Assembly (NCBI GenBank): GCA_903837445.1
Contig: CAILUR010000236.1
Coordinates: forward strand, 1 to 17,468
DNA from: an uncultured bacterium
GTDB taxonomy: Bacteria > Oederibacteriota > PGYV01 > CAILUR01
Length of the DNA: 17,468 nucleotides
Reading direction: 5' to 3'
Shown here: in pieces, positions 5,868-12,881 of the stretch
How the letters are laid out: each line of letters begins with the position of its first letter
Position numbering within the stretch: position 1 is the stretch's first letter
Position numbers and translations under genes: made by a program
Notes under the pieces: model-generated
What the model was told of the DNA's origin: nothing
Database searches by the model: none
What the model saw: only the letters and a program-made list of their open reading frames with translations

Positions 5868-7601
5868 TCATTTAATATTTTTTTTAACTTCTATGTTGGT
5901 AATGTTAAAATACTTTTCCAATTTTTTTATTATAGGAATGTTTTTAGCTTCGTCTGCGCTGACTTCTTTTTTAACTGCATAATTTTTTTTATACTCATCT
6001 TTTGTGCGAACCACAAGTTTAAAATCTTTTTTGAACTCTTCTTTTAAAACAGCTTTTATACTTTCAGAGTGGGTTTTCATAAAATCAGATGAAAAACTGG
6101 AATCGCCTATTATTTCAAGTTCGGGCGCAGTGTAACTCATAATTCCAGCCACCGCCAGCATTTGTACCAAGTCATCAGACAGGTTCATATTTTTGGCTCT
6201 GGTTATGACATTGTCATCCCATTTTGAAGCAATAATCTCTTTTGTTAGATTTTTTATTTCTACCTCTTCTTCTATATCTTCTATTATAAGCCCGTGCGCG
6301 GGTTTTTCTTCTGGCATAACAGGGGAAGCTTCATTTTCATTTATAACTATTTCTTCCTCTTCTTGTACTTCGGGTATTTTTGTCTCCACAGGACTTTCCA
6401 CCACAGGCAACACCGGTGGGGTTTTTTCTATTTCAGCTACTACTACCTTTTTTTTTTCTTCGTTTTTCACTACCACCGGCATAGGTATAAAGGCTTCAGG
6501 ATTTTCCATAGCCCCCAACACTGCCTCGGCGACAAAAGCTTCTATTACTATTCCTGGCGCGTGTGACCGCATCACAAGCAATTCCACATCCATAGCTTTG
6601 TCTATAAGCAAAAGTATTTGTTGTATCCCTGTCTCAGCCGCCAATTCCTTTAACAGCAAATACTCTTCATCTCCCACCACAAGCATTTCCCTCATATCCA
6701 CTGTTCTTATTATCATTATGTTGCGTAACTGTTCTATCATATCTTTCATAAAATTTTTCAGTTCAAACCCAGCTTCTATTATTTCTTCAGTTATTCCTAA
6801 AGCAGTTTTTATGTCTTTCCTTATTATCGCAGTCAGGAGCTTATTTAAAGTCCCGCTCTCCACATTACCAAGCATTTCTTTTGTCATTTTAGTTGTAAGC
6901 TTTTTTCCTTGGGCAAAAGTGACTGCCTGATCAAAAAGTTTTTGGGCATCGCGCAAAGCGCCATCAGAGGCCTTTGCTATCGCCTGTAGGGCTTCTTCTT
7001 CATATTCAGTTTTTTCGCCAGCGGCGATTTTTTTCAAATTTATTACAGTATTTGCCAGCGACATTCTTTTAAATCTAAAATGCTGACAGCGAGAAATTAT
7101 GGTTTGTGGAATTTTATCAGGGTCAGTAGTCGCAAACACGAAAATCACATGTGGGGGCGGTTCTTCTAAGGTCTTTAATAAGGCATTAAAAGCGCCAGTA
7201 GAAAGCATATGCACTTCATCAATAATATATATTTTATATGTCGCATTGGCGGCACCAAACCCTACCCGTTCACGCAGTTCTCTAATGTTGTCCACGCTGT
7301 TATTTGAAGCACCATCTATTTCTATTACATCTAAAGATGAGCCGCCAGCGGTCTCTATACAATTTGAACACACTCCACAAGGAATAACAGTAGGGCCTTT
7401 TTTACAATTCAAAGCCTTTGCCAGTACTCGCGCCGTAGTAGTTTTTCCCACGCCTCGCGGTCCAGAAAAAATATAGGCCTGCATTACCCGGTTGAGTTCA
7501 ATAGCACGCTTAAGCGGAATTGTCACCTGTTCTTGTCCAATGATATCTTCAAAGACCTGAGGCCTCCACTTGCGGGTGTAGGCGGTGTAATTTTTGTCCA
7601 A
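5868..7601 (-). CDS. dnaX: DNA polymerase III subunit gamma/tau
   Basis: This 577-residue clamp-loader ATPase has Walker A GPRGVGKT at residues 47-54 and zinc cysteines Cys66, Cys75, Cys78 and Cys81. Walker B is IIDEVH with Asp128 and Glu129, and the sensor/arginine-finger SRC motif is at 170-172. Domain III ends near residue 370. It is followed by a Lys/Glu/Pro-rich linker and a C-terminal domain (from about residue 465) that would contact the polymerase in the tau form. The start codon is TTG at 7601, with GAGGT six bases upstream. The first in-frame ATG is at codon 40 and would remove the beginning of the ATPase domain, so TTG is preferred. The run of ten A residues at codons 382-385 may produce a short gamma form. 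The SRP RNA lies about 60 bases upstream. Confidence 0.97.
   Translation of the reverse strand: MDKNYTAYTRKWRPQVFEDIIGQEQVTIPLKRAIELNRVMQAYIFSGPRGVGKTTTARVLAKALNCKKGPTVIPCGVCSNCIETAGGSSLDVIEIDGASNNSVDNIRELRERVGFGAANATYKIYIIDEVHMLSTGAFNALLKTLEEPPPHVIFVFATTDPDKIPQTIISRCQHFRFKRMSLANTVINLKKIAAGEKTEYEEEALQAIAKASDGALRDAQKLFDQAVTFAQGKKLTTKMTKEMLGNVESGTLNKLLTAIIRKDIKTALGITEEIIEAGFELKNFMKDMIEQLRNIMIIRTVDMREMLVVGDEEYLLLKELAAETGIQQILLLIDKAMDVELLVMRSHAPGIVIEAFVAEAVLGAMENPEAFIPMPVVVKNEEKKKVVVAEIEKTPPVLPVVESPVETKIPEVQEEEEIVINENEASPVMPEEKPAHGLIIEDIEEEVEIKNLTKEIIASKWDDNVITRAKNMNLSDDLVQMLAVAGIMSYTAPELEIIGDSSFSSDFMKTHSESIKAVLKEEFKKDFKLVVRTKDEYKKNYAVKKEVSADEAKNIPIIKKLEKYFNITNIEVKKNIK
6433..6458 (-). promoter_or_regulatory. 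Putative slippage/frameshift site in dnaX (gamma-form generator)
   Basis: In the coding strand, GAAG is followed by ten A residues (6457-6448) and then GGTAGTAGTAGCTGA. In the normal frame this reads EKKKVVVAE. With one A added (or a -1 ribosomal shift) it reads KKK-GSSS-stop after residue 389. With one A lost it reads KKR-stop at residue 385. Both errors therefore end the protein directly after domain III, as in the gamma subunits made by E. coli (ribosomal frameshift) and Thermus (transcriptional slippage on an A9 run). Whether slippage happens here is inferred. Confidence 0.6.
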
Positions 7602-7660
7602 AGTTTTACCTCAATTAAATTAGTTTTTTACTTTTAATACTTTTTGACTTAAAGAGTTTT

Positions 7661-7763
7661 AAAGGCCAGGCACCTGATAACACCTCCCGGACATCCCTTA
7701 CCGCTGCTCCCTTCCGGGCCTGACGGATTTCAAGAGCCGATGAGCGCATCAGACCTGGCCCTT
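7661..7763 (-). ncRNA. ffs: Signal recognition particle RNA, bacterial small (4.5S) type
   Basis: The minus strand encodes a roughly 100-nt hairpin RNA with the universally conserved SRP core GTCAGGCCCGGAAGGGAGCAG (GGAA tetraloop and AGCAG, 7701-7724 region). The ends pair as CCAGG with CCTGG: GGCCAGG at 7760-7754 pairs with CCTGGCC at 7670-7664. There is no Alu domain, so this is the short form. It binds Ffh to target nascent membrane and exported proteins. It precedes dnaX in the same orientation, as scr precedes dnaX in Bacillus. I see no strong terminator between it and dnaX, so the precursor may be cut from a longer transcript. Ends are accurate to a few bases. Confidence 0.95.
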
Positions 7764-7789
7764 AAAACAATTACTACTTAAACCTTTTT

Positions 7790-7818
7790 ATATTAAAACC
7801 TATATCTAATAAGTGCAA
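7790..7818 (-). promoter_or_regulatory. Putative promoter for SRP RNA and dnaX
   Basis: TTGCAC (7818-7813) and TAATAT (7795-7790) on the minus strand are 17 bases apart and overlap the last codons and stop of the GT2 gene. Transcription would start near 7783, about 20 bases before the SRP RNA. It would let this stable RNA be transcribed independently of the long upstream operon. Confidence 0.5.
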
Positions 7819-8491
7819 AAAGCGCTTTAAACCCATCTGACGCTTTTATTTTTTTTCCTTCTTCATAGCCCCTGCCGTAAAAGTTTATCGGGACTTCATA
7901 TATTTTATATTTATGTTTAAACACAAAAGCCGTCATTTCCGGTTCTATCTCAAAGCCATTGGAGTTTAGCCGCATTTCCTTGACAATAGAGGTCTTGAAC
8001 ATTTTGTAACAGGTTTCCATATCTGTAAGTATAGTATTATAGAGCACATTGGTCACAAAGTTTAGTATAATATTCGCCAAAAAGTTCAAAAAAAGAAAAG
8101 CCCTGTGTTGCCCTAAAAATCTTGAACCATAAACCACATCCGCATTTCCACGCATTAAGGGTTCAAGTAAATGTTTATAGTCCTCTGGGTCATATTCCAA
8201 ATCAGCATCCTGAATAACCGTATAATCCCCACACGCCCTTTGAAAGCCCACACGCAAGGCACTACCTTTTCCTTCATTTTTTTTCTTTAAAATAAGTTCT
8301 ATGTTTTTATTTTTTTTTACGACGCTTTTAAGCAGTTCGCGTGTGCCGTCCGTAGAAAAATCATCCACTATAATAATTTTTTTATCAAAGCCGGCTATTT
8401 TTACCTTTTGGACTCTTCTTATTATTTCAAGAATCGTCTTTTTCTCATTATAGACAGGCATAATCACGCAAAGCAGTTTCTTTTTAGCCAT
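7793..8491 (-). CDS. GT2 family polyprenyl-phosphate sugar synthase (DPM1-like)
   Basis: This 232-residue GT-A fold glycosyltransferase resembles dolichol-phosphate mannose synthase and its bacterial polyprenyl-phosphate hexose synthase relatives. It begins VIMPVYNEKKTI, has the nucleotide-binding IIIVDDFSTDGT (Asp43, Asp44) and GKGSALRVGFQRACGDY, and the metal-binding DAD at 95-97 (QDADLEYDP). The YGSRF and GFEIEPEMTA motifs are those of the same family. One moderately hydrophobic stretch at about 131-152 may touch the membrane, but the multi-spanning C-terminal domain of longer family members is missing. It would transfer a hexose from a nucleotide sugar to a lipid phosphate carrier. Its start shares one base (TAATG) with the stop of the GT-C gene, strongly suggesting a donor-supplier and user pair. 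The sugar cannot be read from sequence. Confidence 0.85.
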   Translation of the reverse strand: MAKKKLLCVIMPVYNEKKTILEIIRRVQKVKIAGFDKKIIIVDDFSTDGTRELLKSVVKKNKNIELILKKKNEGKGSALRVGFQRACGDYTVIQDADLEYDPEDYKHLLEPLMRGNADVVYGSRFLGQHRAFLFLNFLANIILNFVTNVLYNTILTDMETCYKMFKTSIVKEMRLNSNGFEIEPEMTAFVFKHKYKIYEVPINFYGRGYEEGKKIKASDGFKALFALIRYRF

Positions 8492-10344
8492 TATTTATCC
8501 TTTTTTGAGACAAGCTTTTCGCTGTATTTTAAAAATAACACCACTATAAGCACAATATACAGGCCAATAATCAAATGTTGTGGGTTGATTTTATCACGGA
8601 AGGAAGGCAAAAGCCATAAAAAATAGGCGCCGACTTTTCCAAGCGCAGTATATATCTTATCTTTTGTGGCAGCGTAACGCAAAAAAGGAAGCCAAAATAA
8701 AATAAAAGATATTCCCACACTCGTTATAAACAGCCCTTTAAAAAGTTTTGTTTTTTCAAAGTGGGTTTCTTTTATAAAGTATCCCGCATATAAAATGAAA
8801 ATACCCACCAGTGGTACCATTTGCCGCGCAGGAGTCATAGACCCTGTCCAGTCATTCCATACTAAAAACAAACTAAAATACGGTAGCCCTGCCACCAAGG
8901 GTAATAATTTTTTATATGCTTTGTGTTTTACCACAAGCATTACTCCCCAGACAAAAGTAATCAAAAGAATATTATAAGTAAAAAGTCCGAAATCTCTGTC
9001 AAACAATATCGCGAAAAAAGCTTTTGCAGAATGCGCCGCACTGAAAACAAAATAAAAAGAGGAACTGACACATATGCTCACGAGGGCAAAGGGCGCAAAA
9101 CTACCGTATATGGCATAATAAAAACCCACAAACAACCCTGCGATTATTGTAAGCAATCCCAAATTACCTGCTTCCTTTTTTACTCTAAAAGCCGCGTTTT
9201 TTATTACTGCCGCGTAATACCATATAAATAGCACTACTGAAAAAATAAAAAGCTTTGAGTGAAACCACGGCAGAACCGCGAGACAGAAAAATAACAATAA
9301 ACTATTTTTATTTTTATCATAAAAATACAAAAAATAAATACCATACAAAATCATAAGGGCTGCAGGAATTTCAGTCAAAATAAGGGAAGAGACTGCTGAG
9401 AAAGGCAAGCTCACTCCAGCCAGTGCAGCAAAAGTCGCACTCCCTTTCCAATAATCAGTAAACCTATTTAAAAATAGATATAACAGGGCTATAAGCAGTG
9501 CCGCTAAAAAGTTTATTACTAACTGTGTGCCATACCTGCCGCCGATTTTATAAAAGACCGCGATTATTGCTGGCAAGCCTGGACTGTGCATAGAATAAAT
9601 CCCCTTGCCGTCTTTTCCAGCAGTATTGTGTATGTTTTTGTATTCCAACTCGGCAGGATAAAACTCCAAATAAGTTTTTTGAGTGACATAATCATTTTCT
9701 AAATTTACATCCAAATCCGTGCCAAGACTTTTTGCTATCAACAGATAGTGCGGTTCGTCCCCAGTAGGCGGATAGACCAAAGTCACATATGCTCCGGCTG
9801 ATATAAAAAATATCAAAGCCGCTTTAAATAAAAGCACTGCCTTTTGTTTTTCGGTAAAATATATATCATTCTCATAAAGGCCCTTAATAAACTTTAGCGC
9901 GAATAAAAACAATGATAAAAGCCACATAAATCCAAGCATAAGCAGTAAGGTATACCCTGCCATATTTACATGGGTATAGCCCTTAAACGGCACATATACA
10001 AAGCCCAACATAGTCGGTGCCGCCGTGACCAGCTTGTCATACATTTTTAAAAAAATAGGCACCGCAAAAATTATTACTGCTGGCAATGAAAGGATAAGCG
10101 CGCAGTCCTTAAAATCTTTTTCCATATCCCCTTTAAAAGTCCTGAAAAATAACACCGCCGCCCCTGTCCAAACAAGCGTGTTTGCTATACTCCCTGCAAA
10201 AGCAAAACTTATTAAGTGTAAATAATTTATCCCTGCCACAGAAATCGTTTTATTATCAAAATGACATACGGCAAAATATAAACCTATTCCAAAAATACCG
10301 CCTGCCACCGCTGTAAGTACATTGTATATATATTGTTTTTTCAT
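8491..10344 (-). CDS. Multi-spanning GT-C-like glycosyltransferase
   Basis: This 617-residue integral membrane protein has about a dozen hydrophobic segments. After four or five membrane segments (residues 1-190) comes a loop reading YPPTGDEPHYLLIAKSL, with Asp196-Glu197 as the acidic pair. This resembles the catalytic loop of GT-C enzymes such as PMT, ArnT and Rgt, which take sugar from a polyprenyl-phosphate donor on the outer side of the membrane. A second family-like motif, YSMHSPGLPAIIAVFYKIGG, follows in about residues 253-272. The N-terminal extension before the DE loop is longer than in typical GT39 proteins, so it may be a divergent subfamily. It overlaps the upstream G5-3D gene by four bases (ATGA) and the downstream GT2 by one. 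Acceptor and sugar are unknown. Confidence 0.75.
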   Translation of the reverse strand: MKKQYIYNVLTAVAGGIFGIGLYFAVCHFDNKTISVAGINYLHLISFAFAGSIANTLVWTGAAVLFFRTFKGDMEKDFKDCALILSLPAVIIFAVPIFLKMYDKLVTAAPTMLGFVYVPFKGYTHVNMAGYTLLLMLGFMWLLSLFLFALKFIKGLYENDIYFTEKQKAVLLFKAALIFFISAGAYVTLVYPPTGDEPHYLLIAKSLGTDLDVNLENDYVTQKTYLEFYPAELEYKNIHNTAGKDGKGIYSMHSPGLPAIIAVFYKIGGRYGTQLVINFLAALLIALLYLFLNRFTDYWKGSATFAALAGVSLPFSAVSSLILTEIPAALMILYGIYFLYFYDKNKNSLLLFFCLAVLPWFHSKLFIFSVVLFIWYYAAVIKNAAFRVKKEAGNLGLLTIIAGLFVGFYYAIYGSFAPFALVSICVSSSFYFVFSAAHSAKAFFAILFDRDFGLFTYNILLITFVWGVMLVVKHKAYKKLLPLVAGLPYFSLFLVWNDWTGSMTPARQMVPLVGIFILYAGYFIKETHFEKTKLFKGLFITSVGISFILFWLPFLRYAATKDKIYTALGKVGAYFLWLLPSFRDKINPQHLIIGLYIVLIVVLFLKYSEKLVSKKDK

Positions 10345-11096
10345 TTTTTATTTTTCCCGCTGGCTTTTTTTAAAGCCGCATAATAGGCAGGCGGTCTTAT
10401 ACCAAGCACATAGACCTGCACTTTTTTCCTACCCCATTTAAAAGCTTCTTCACTGGTGTTATAACACAGGTCTATTCGCTTTCCCTTTATATCTCCACCA
10501 GTGTCTCCCGCCCAGGCAAAGCCATACCCTTCTATATAAAGTAATGACCGCAGAGAAATTACTTTTGGGTCCACCGCAGCTATGCCACGCCTTGCCCGCC
10601 AGCCCAAGTATGTGACGCCTGCGTTTTCCAAACCATTGGCTTCAGGAGAAGGGTCATATGCCGTAGCTTCCAACCTATATGATGCCAAGGCATAAGTGAC
10701 AGGGTTGACTGTAATGAAATTGGCTTTCTTTCCCAAGCCCTTTATGACAAGCCCTTCTACTGGTTTTTTTATAAATTTGCTTTCATATTTTTTTATTGAT
10801 ATTATTTTTTTTCCAAAAATTGACATTTCTTCAAAAACAGCTTTTTTAATTCCAGCCTTCCCCTCTTTTAACCAAATAGTCCAACCCTCTTTAATCAAAT
10901 AAGATTTTTTTATTTTCATTCCGCCGGGCTCGGATAAGTTTTGTATAGTGTTGGTCTTAGACACAAAAGGAAGGCAAACTCCCAAAGAAAGCCATAAAAT
11001 AAAACCTGCCATTAGTCCCGTGGCAAAAACCTTGTCTGCCAAAGTTTCACGCATGTTAGGTAATAATGAGTTTACGCGAGGTGATAGAGTAGACAT
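10341..11096 (-). CDS. G5 and 3D domain cell-wall protein (YabE/Rpf-like hydrolase family)
   Basis: This 251-residue exported protein has one hydrophobic anchor or signal at about residues 25-45. A G5-like domain spans residues 64-120 (KEGKAGIKKAV, FGKKI, KKPVEGLVIKG). The C-terminal 3D domain begins LEATAYDPSPEANG at 142-155 and contains the three aspartates Asp176 (AAVDP), Asp198 (WAGDTGGDI) and Asp209 (KRIDL). 3D domains are the catalytic fold of MltA/YabE-like lytic transglycosylases, so peptidoglycan cleavage is the likely role. It overlaps the adenylate cyclase gene by 41 bases if it starts at ATG 11096 (AGGA eight bases upstream). ATG 11054, one base after the cyclase stop (TAACATG), gives a shorter N-terminus of 237 residues and is a real alternative. 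The gene is followed by the GT-C gene with an ATGA overlap. Confidence 0.83.
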   Translation of the reverse strand: MSTLSPRVNSLLPNMRETLADKVFATGLMAGFILWLSLGVCLPFVSKTNTIQNLSEPGGMKIKKSYLIKEGWTIWLKEGKAGIKKAVFEEMSIFGKKIISIKKYESKFIKKPVEGLVIKGLGKKANFITVNPVTYALASYRLEATAYDPSPEANGLENAGVTYLGWRARRGIAAVDPKVISLRSLLYIEGYGFAWAGDTGGDIKGKRIDLCYNTSEEAFKWGRKKVQVYVLGIRPPAYYAALKKASGKNKK

Positions 11097-12126
11097 TGTG
11101 AATTCCTGTCTTTCCTTTCAGGACTACTGGTTCCAATTTTACCACCGTCACAAAGTCCTTTACAAGTACATAAATATCATCACTGATAAGCACCTGTCCT
11201 GCTAAGGCATTATGGCATAACCTGCTTGCAAAATTTATAGTATCCCCTATGGCAGTGAACTCCATTCGTTCATCAGACCCCATATTCCCGACTATGACTT
11301 CTCCTTTGGCAAGGCCTATTCCTAACCCTATGTTCAGATTTGGATCTATTTTTTCTGCCCATTTTTTTTGAAGACTTTCAAATCTGGTCTGTATTTCCAA
11401 AGCGGCTGTCAAAGCCCCATCATATTCCATATAATTAGCATATCCCGCTGGCTCGTCAAAAATGGCAAAAATCGCATCCCCTATATATTTATTTACACTT
11501 CCTTTGTGCGCTGTGATTATCTTCGTGGCTTCCGTAAAATAATCATTTAAGATTGAGACGACCTTGTCTGGCGGCTGGCTTTCCGTCATAGGAGTAAAGC
11601 CCCTGACATCTGAAAAAAATACAGTCACTTTCTTTTTCCTCGCCCCAAGAAAAATTTCATTTACATCCCTCTCGTGAATCTGTTTGGCAAGTGCTGGATC
11701 CAGATATTTTTCACAGACCATATGTAATTTATCTTTTTCTTTTTTAATATCCAAATAATTATATAGGAGGGCTTTAAAAAGTTTTTCACTCTCAGCAATA
11801 TTCTCATAAAAGTTCCTTTTTTTATTTGCTGTAAAGGTCCTCGGTAAAAGTTGTTTGTTTTTCATTTCATTTACAAAAGCCGCAAGTGTTTTTTCCCCGT
11901 AGTAAGTCAGGATTAAAATTCCAAATAAAATTATAAAGATTCCCAAATAGAATATTCCAGTCACCATAAGTGCACCTATTTTTCCCCATATAATAGTGGT
12001 CTCAAAAAAGCTCGAAATAACGCCATACACAGGAAAAAAACCAAAAGCCGCGATAATCCCGGTAAATATTCCCAATAAAATAACAGCGCCTATATTAAAA
12101 AATGCTTTAGACGGTTTTTGTAACAT
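11056..12126 (-). CDS. Membrane-bound class III adenylate cyclase
   Basis: This 356-residue protein has two transmembrane segments (about 12-34 and 48-75), a helical linker, and a class III nucleotide cyclase domain from about 165 to 350. The two metal-binding aspartates are Asp173 (FFSDVRGFT) and Asp217 (KYIGDAIF). The transition-state pair is Asn298 and Arg302 in INFASRL. Purine-selecting residues are Lys213 and Thr291, the Lys-Thr combination known in adenylate-type bacterial enzymes such as Spirulina CyaC. A guanylate cyclase would need Glu and Cys or Gly here, so cAMP is the probable product. There is no HAMP, GAF or PAS domain; input must come through the short membrane part. It starts 22 bases after the HAD gene's stop. 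Confidence 0.9.
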   Translation of the reverse strand: MLQKPSKAFFNIGAVILLGIFTGIIAAFGFFPVYGVISSFFETTIIWGKIGALMVTGIFYLGIFIILFGILILTYYGEKTLAAFVNEMKNKQLLPRTFTANKKRNFYENIAESEKLFKALLYNYLDIKKEKDKLHMVCEKYLDPALAKQIHERDVNEIFLGARKKKVTVFFSDVRGFTPMTESQPPDKVVSILNDYFTEATKIITAHKGSVNKYIGDAIFAIFDEPAGYANYMEYDGALTAALEIQTRFESLQKKWAEKIDPNLNIGLGIGLAKGEVIVGNMGSDERMEFTAIGDTINFASRLCHNALAGQVLISDDIYVLVKDFVTVVKLEPVVLKGKTGIHNVYSITSRKLIIT

Positions 12127-12148
12127 AGCGCTCCTTTTTTAAAATTAG

Positions 12149-12841
12149 TTATACCTCAAACATAGCCTTAGCTTTTTTAAAAGTAAACTCTTTAAAATTA
12201 TGTATTGTAATATCGGCGCCGCGCAGGATGTGAGTCAAATCTCGGTTTACGGCGACACATTTTATTTTGGCATTTTTCGCGGCATCTATGCCCAGTTGGG
12301 CATCTTCAAAGACTATGCAATTTTCAGGTTTAAGTTTGAGTTTTTTTACCGCGAGAAGAAATATCTCAGGATGCGGTTTTCCTATTTTTAAATTAGCGCC
12401 TTCCACTTCAGCATCAAATATGTCATAAAGCCCGAGGCGTTTTAAAATAGGAATTGAGTTTCTGCTGGAAGAGGCCAGCGCCAGCTTGATATTATTTTTT
12501 TTAAGCTCTTTGATAAACTTGACCGTGCTCAAAAACACCTTTACTTTTTCTTTGGCGAGAAGCGTCTGAAAGACCTTTTGTTTTTCATCACAGACAGCTT
12601 GGATTTGTTTAGCCGTTGCGTCCGGCATTATGGTCACAGCACCATTGATTCGCGGTTTTCCGTCAATTTTTTTCTTAAAATCCGCCTGAGTAAACTCAAT
12701 CCCATATTTTATAAAAACTTTTTTCCAAGAAAGATAATGGATATGTGCTGTATCTATTATAACTCCATCCACATCAAATATCGCGCCTTTAAAAACCGGT
12801 GCCGAAAACTTTTTGGGGCTTACGCCTTTTAATTTTTTCAT
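12149..12841 (-). CDS. HAD hydrolase, beta-phosphoglucomutase-like
   Basis: This 230-residue HAD superfamily enzyme has the nucleophile and acid/base pair Asp23 and Asp25 in FDVDGVIIDT. It also has the substrate-loop Ser cluster at 124-126 (LASSSRN), Lys155 (KIGKPHPEIF) and acidic motif Glu179-Asp180 (FEDAQLGIDAA). The cap region has DTAHIHYLSWKKVF and DGKPR, both characteristic of beta-phosphoglucomutase-type HADs, including those in trehalose/maltose metabolism. It would interconvert beta-glucose-1-phosphate and glucose-6-phosphate, or dephosphorylate a sugar phosphate. The N-terminus is about 18 residues longer than in the standard enzyme. ATG 12841 has an AGGGA site eight bases upstream, and gyrB ends 40 bases before it. 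Confidence 0.85.
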   Translation of the reverse strand: MKKLKGVSPKKFSAPVFKGAIFDVDGVIIDTAHIHYLSWKKVFIKYGIEFTQADFKKKIDGKPRINGAVTIMPDATAKQIQAVCDEKQKVFQTLLAKEKVKVFLSTVKFIKELKKNNIKLALASSSRNSIPILKRLGLYDIFDAEVEGANLKIGKPHPEIFLLAVKKLKLKPENCIVFEDAQLGIDAAKNAKIKCVAVNRDLTHILRGADITIHNFKEFTFKKAKAMFEV

Positions 12842-12881
12842 TGTATATCCCTGCCTTTACGCACACCGTTACCCGCGGCTG

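Noticed and set aside
6193..6930. A 245-residue open frame antisense to dnaX
   Set aside because: Its composition is serine/isoleucine-rich, as expected from the complement of Glu/Lys-rich coding. It has no ribosome site or family motif and lies wholly inside dnaX.
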